In this document: piece after piece, positions 44,402-45,540 of the stretch
Layout: each line of letters opens with the position of its first letter
How positions within the stretch are numbered: position 1 is the stretch's first letter
Assembly: GCF_014696385.1 (NCBI RefSeq)
Contig: NZ_JACJQB010000028.1
Coordinates: 1-45,540, forward strand
Source of the DNA: Pseudanabaena mucicola FACHB-723
Lineage (GTDB): Bacteria; Cyanobacteriota; Cyanobacteriia; Pseudanabaenales; Pseudanabaenaceae
Direction of reading: 5' to 3'
DNA length: 45,540 nucleotides
The notes under the pieces: generated by a model
What the model was told of the DNA's origin: nothing
The model's input: the letters and a program-made list of their open reading frames with translations, nothing else
Databases searched by the model: none
Translations under genes and position numbers: made by a program

Positions 44402-44483
44402 GTTAAAGTCAGTAGCAATTAGTATTAGATTAAGACAAAACCAAGGCAAAGTTTGACTTAATCCATCTCATCCCTAGCTTTTT

Positions 44484-45086
44484 ATGAATCCCACTGAGCC
44501 AAATTCCGTTGATTTAACTGCGATCGCAATAGATGGTGAGCCGTCATCCCAACCACCGCAAAATCTGGGTACATTTCTGGATCGGCTGTATGGGACATTA
44601 TTTCTGCCACAAGCCACCTTTGAGCAACTCAAGGCACAACCTTCATTTATGCAGGCTGCGATCGTGATTGGCTCAGTAAATATCTTAGAGATCCTGAGAC
44701 TCGATCAGGTGGGGATATTCTCAATTATCTGGTCAGTGATTAGCGGTGTAATTGGTTGGGTATTTTTTACATTTTTGCTAAAACTTTTGGCTAGTGTTTT
44801 TCAGAAGCAAGTATCTATGCTGGAATTGTTGACCCTGACGGGTTTTGCCAGTTTACCTTGGTTATTAATGGCTCCTGCCCTCAGCTTACCGTCCCAGTTC
44901 CGCATTGTCGCTGCGATCGCCGTAATTATCTGGTTCATCATTTGGCAAGTCCGTAGCGCTTCAATTGCTTTGGAAATCAATAGTTGGCGCACCTTGGCAA
45001 TCATCCCTTTAGCGATACTTGGTGGACTAGTCGCCCTCGTTTGGCTTAGCAATACCCTGAAGCTGATCTTGAGTATTACTTTTTAG
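44484..45086 (+). CDS. Yip1-domain membrane protein
   Basis: This 200-residue membrane protein has a soluble N-terminus of about 45 residues followed by 'FLDRLYGTLFLPQATFEQLKAQPSFMQAAIVIGSVNILEIL', typical of the Yip1 family start. About five hydrophobic segments follow. The first longer ones are 'IFSIIWSVISGVIGWVFFTFLLKLLASVF' and 'IVAAIAVIIWFIIWQV'. Bacterial Yip1 proteins have no settled function. It is divergent from aroA across 82 bp and ends before a strong hairpin. Confidence 0.82.
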   Translation: MNPTEPNSVDLTAIAIDGEPSSQPPQNLGTFLDRLYGTLFLPQATFEQLKAQPSFMQAAIVIGSVNILEILRLDQVGIFSIIWSVISGVIGWVFFTFLLKLLASVFQKQVSMLELLTLTGFASLPWLLMAPALSLPSQFRIVAAIAVIIWFIIWQVRSASIALEINSWRTLAIIPLAILGGLVALVWLSNTLKLILSITF

Positions 45087-45105
45087 CAAGTTATAGCTAT
45101 AGCCT

Positions 45106-45144
45106 AAAAGAGAGTTGCGGCGCGAAGCGCCGCAACTCTCTTTT
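45106..45144. terminator. Bidirectional hairpin terminator
   Basis: 18-bp perfect arms (AAAAGAGAGTTGCGGCGC and complement) with a GAA loop, followed by a TTTT-G-TTTTT tail. It ends the Yip1-like gene and may also close the convergent higA remnant. Confidence 0.85.
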
Positions 45145-45167
45145 GTTTTTATCAATTTGCGATCGCT

Positions 45168-45439
45168 TTAGCTAAAAACTGCTACTTCCATTTTCAGCTT
45201 CTCACCAATTTCATCTTCAGCTATATCTAAATCGTAATCCATTTGTAATCCAAGCCAAAATCTGGGAGACATATTGAAATAGAATGCTAAGCGAATTGCC
45301 GTATCTGTGGTAATTCGTCGCTTACCGTGAATGATTTCGTTAATACGTCTAGCAGGAACTCGAAGAGATAATGCTAGTTGATTTTGGCTCAAGTTCATCG
45401 GTTTAAGAAATTCTTCTAAAAGAACTTCTCCAGGATGAA
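45168..45439 (-). pseudogene. HigA-type antitoxin, 5' end removed by an insertion
   Basis: An in-frame HigA coding sequence is readable from about 45437: 'HPGEVLLEEFLKPMNLSQNQ' then 'LALSLRVPARRINEIIHGKRRITTDTAIRLAFYFNMSPRFWLGLQ'. The 'HPGE' start box and xre-type helix-turn-helix are those of HigA/VapI antitoxins, which bind a HigB RelE-like toxin. Directly upstream of HPGE begins an IS1-type element, so the normal start (a few residues before HPGE) and the promoter and toxin gene are cut off. Translation from the internal ATG at 45398 would give a 76-residue protein that keeps the DNA-binding helices but loses the first helix. Whether it is still expressed is unknown. Confidence 0.8.
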
Positions 45440-45540
45440 GGCAGTGGTCATTAAATTAGTGGTATGAGAAAATAGAGACAGAGCCAAGGAGAAAGCCATG
45501 GAATGCCCCCACTGCCAAAGCAAAAAGATTATCAAAAACG
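45440..45540 (+). mobile_element. IS1-type insertion sequence, left end
   Basis: The sequence from GGCAGTGGTCATTAAATTAG (about 45440) to the window end precedes and includes the start of a transposase-associated ORF. IS1-family elements begin GG(T/C)... and carry InsA close to the left end, as here. The exact boundary is inferred from where the higA frame breaks. Confidence 0.6.
45498..45540 (+). CDS. IS1-family InsA-like zinc-finger protein (N-terminus, cut by window edge)
   Basis: ATG 45498 with AAGGAG 6 nt upstream starts 'MECPHCQSKKIIKN'. The CxxC motif near the N-terminus followed by a basic stretch is the start of the zinc-finger InsA/N-terminal part of IS1 transposases. Only 14 codons are visible, so completeness cannot be assessed. 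Confidence 0.65.
   Translation, partial: MECPHCQSKKIIKN

Noticed and set aside
1-45540. CRISPR array or phage region
   Set aside because: Repeats found are isolated palindromes or pairs of MITE-like copies, without regular spacers; no cas, integrase or structural phage genes were seen.

Overview
The window looks like the chromosome of a filamentous, Pseudanabaena-like cyanobacterium; the genus is inferred. It is AT-rich and dotted with the cyanobacterial HIP1 octamer (GCGATCGC). It carries lineage markers: ndhF1, a cyAbrB regulator, CobN-type cobalt chelatase, a class I photolyase, and a Ycf33-like fragment. No rRNA, CRISPR array or replication origin was seen.

Layout. 1-3.7 kb: the 3' end of an IS630-type transposase, an AEC permease overlapping a cell-wall amidase, and a frameshifted IS30 fragment. 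3.7-5.35 kb: a glycosyltransferase, then a chimeric scar joining the start of a Ycf33-like gene to the 3' end of a DUF11-protein gene. 5.45-20.45 kb: a 15-kb minus-strand block of six exported proteins. In transcription order these are a large DUF11-type repeat protein, a small DUF11 protein, a DUF11/SdrD-B protein, a 1,684-residue beta-barrel with two degenerate OmpA-like modules, a CSLREA/beta-helix protein with an intact OmpA domain, and a Calx-beta/DUF11 protein. This is the best candidate for an undescribed system: an outer-membrane barrel and peptidoglycan anchor made together with fibrous surface proteins. 21-28.7 kb: a NERD/zinc-ribbon protein, pnp, a universal stress protein, a cysteine desulfurase, tatD and cyAbrB. 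28.7-34.1 kb: divergent photolyase and cobN. 34.1-36.6 kb: a MazEF-type pair beside ureF-ureE and divergent ureG. 36.8-45.1 kb: a TldE/PmbA-like protein, tRNA-Ser(CGA), purB, a membrane protein, ndhF1, aroA and a Yip1-like protein. Right edge: a higA antitoxin gene cut at its 5' end by an IS1-type element that runs off the window.

Themes. (1) Surface biogenesis: amidase, glycosyltransferase and the DUF11/barrel/OmpA block lie together. (2) Small mobile elements: two ~100-bp palindromic MITE-like copies share their terminal motif with the IS630 element at the left edge, and one supplies the tatD stop codon; another ~100-bp repeat sits in frame inside cobN. (3) Many intergenic gaps hold hairpins with long, almost perfect arms and 1-3 nt loops, some containing the stop codons of the genes they end.

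Most housekeeping calls rest on motifs readable in the translations. Molecular roles within the surface cluster are inferred.
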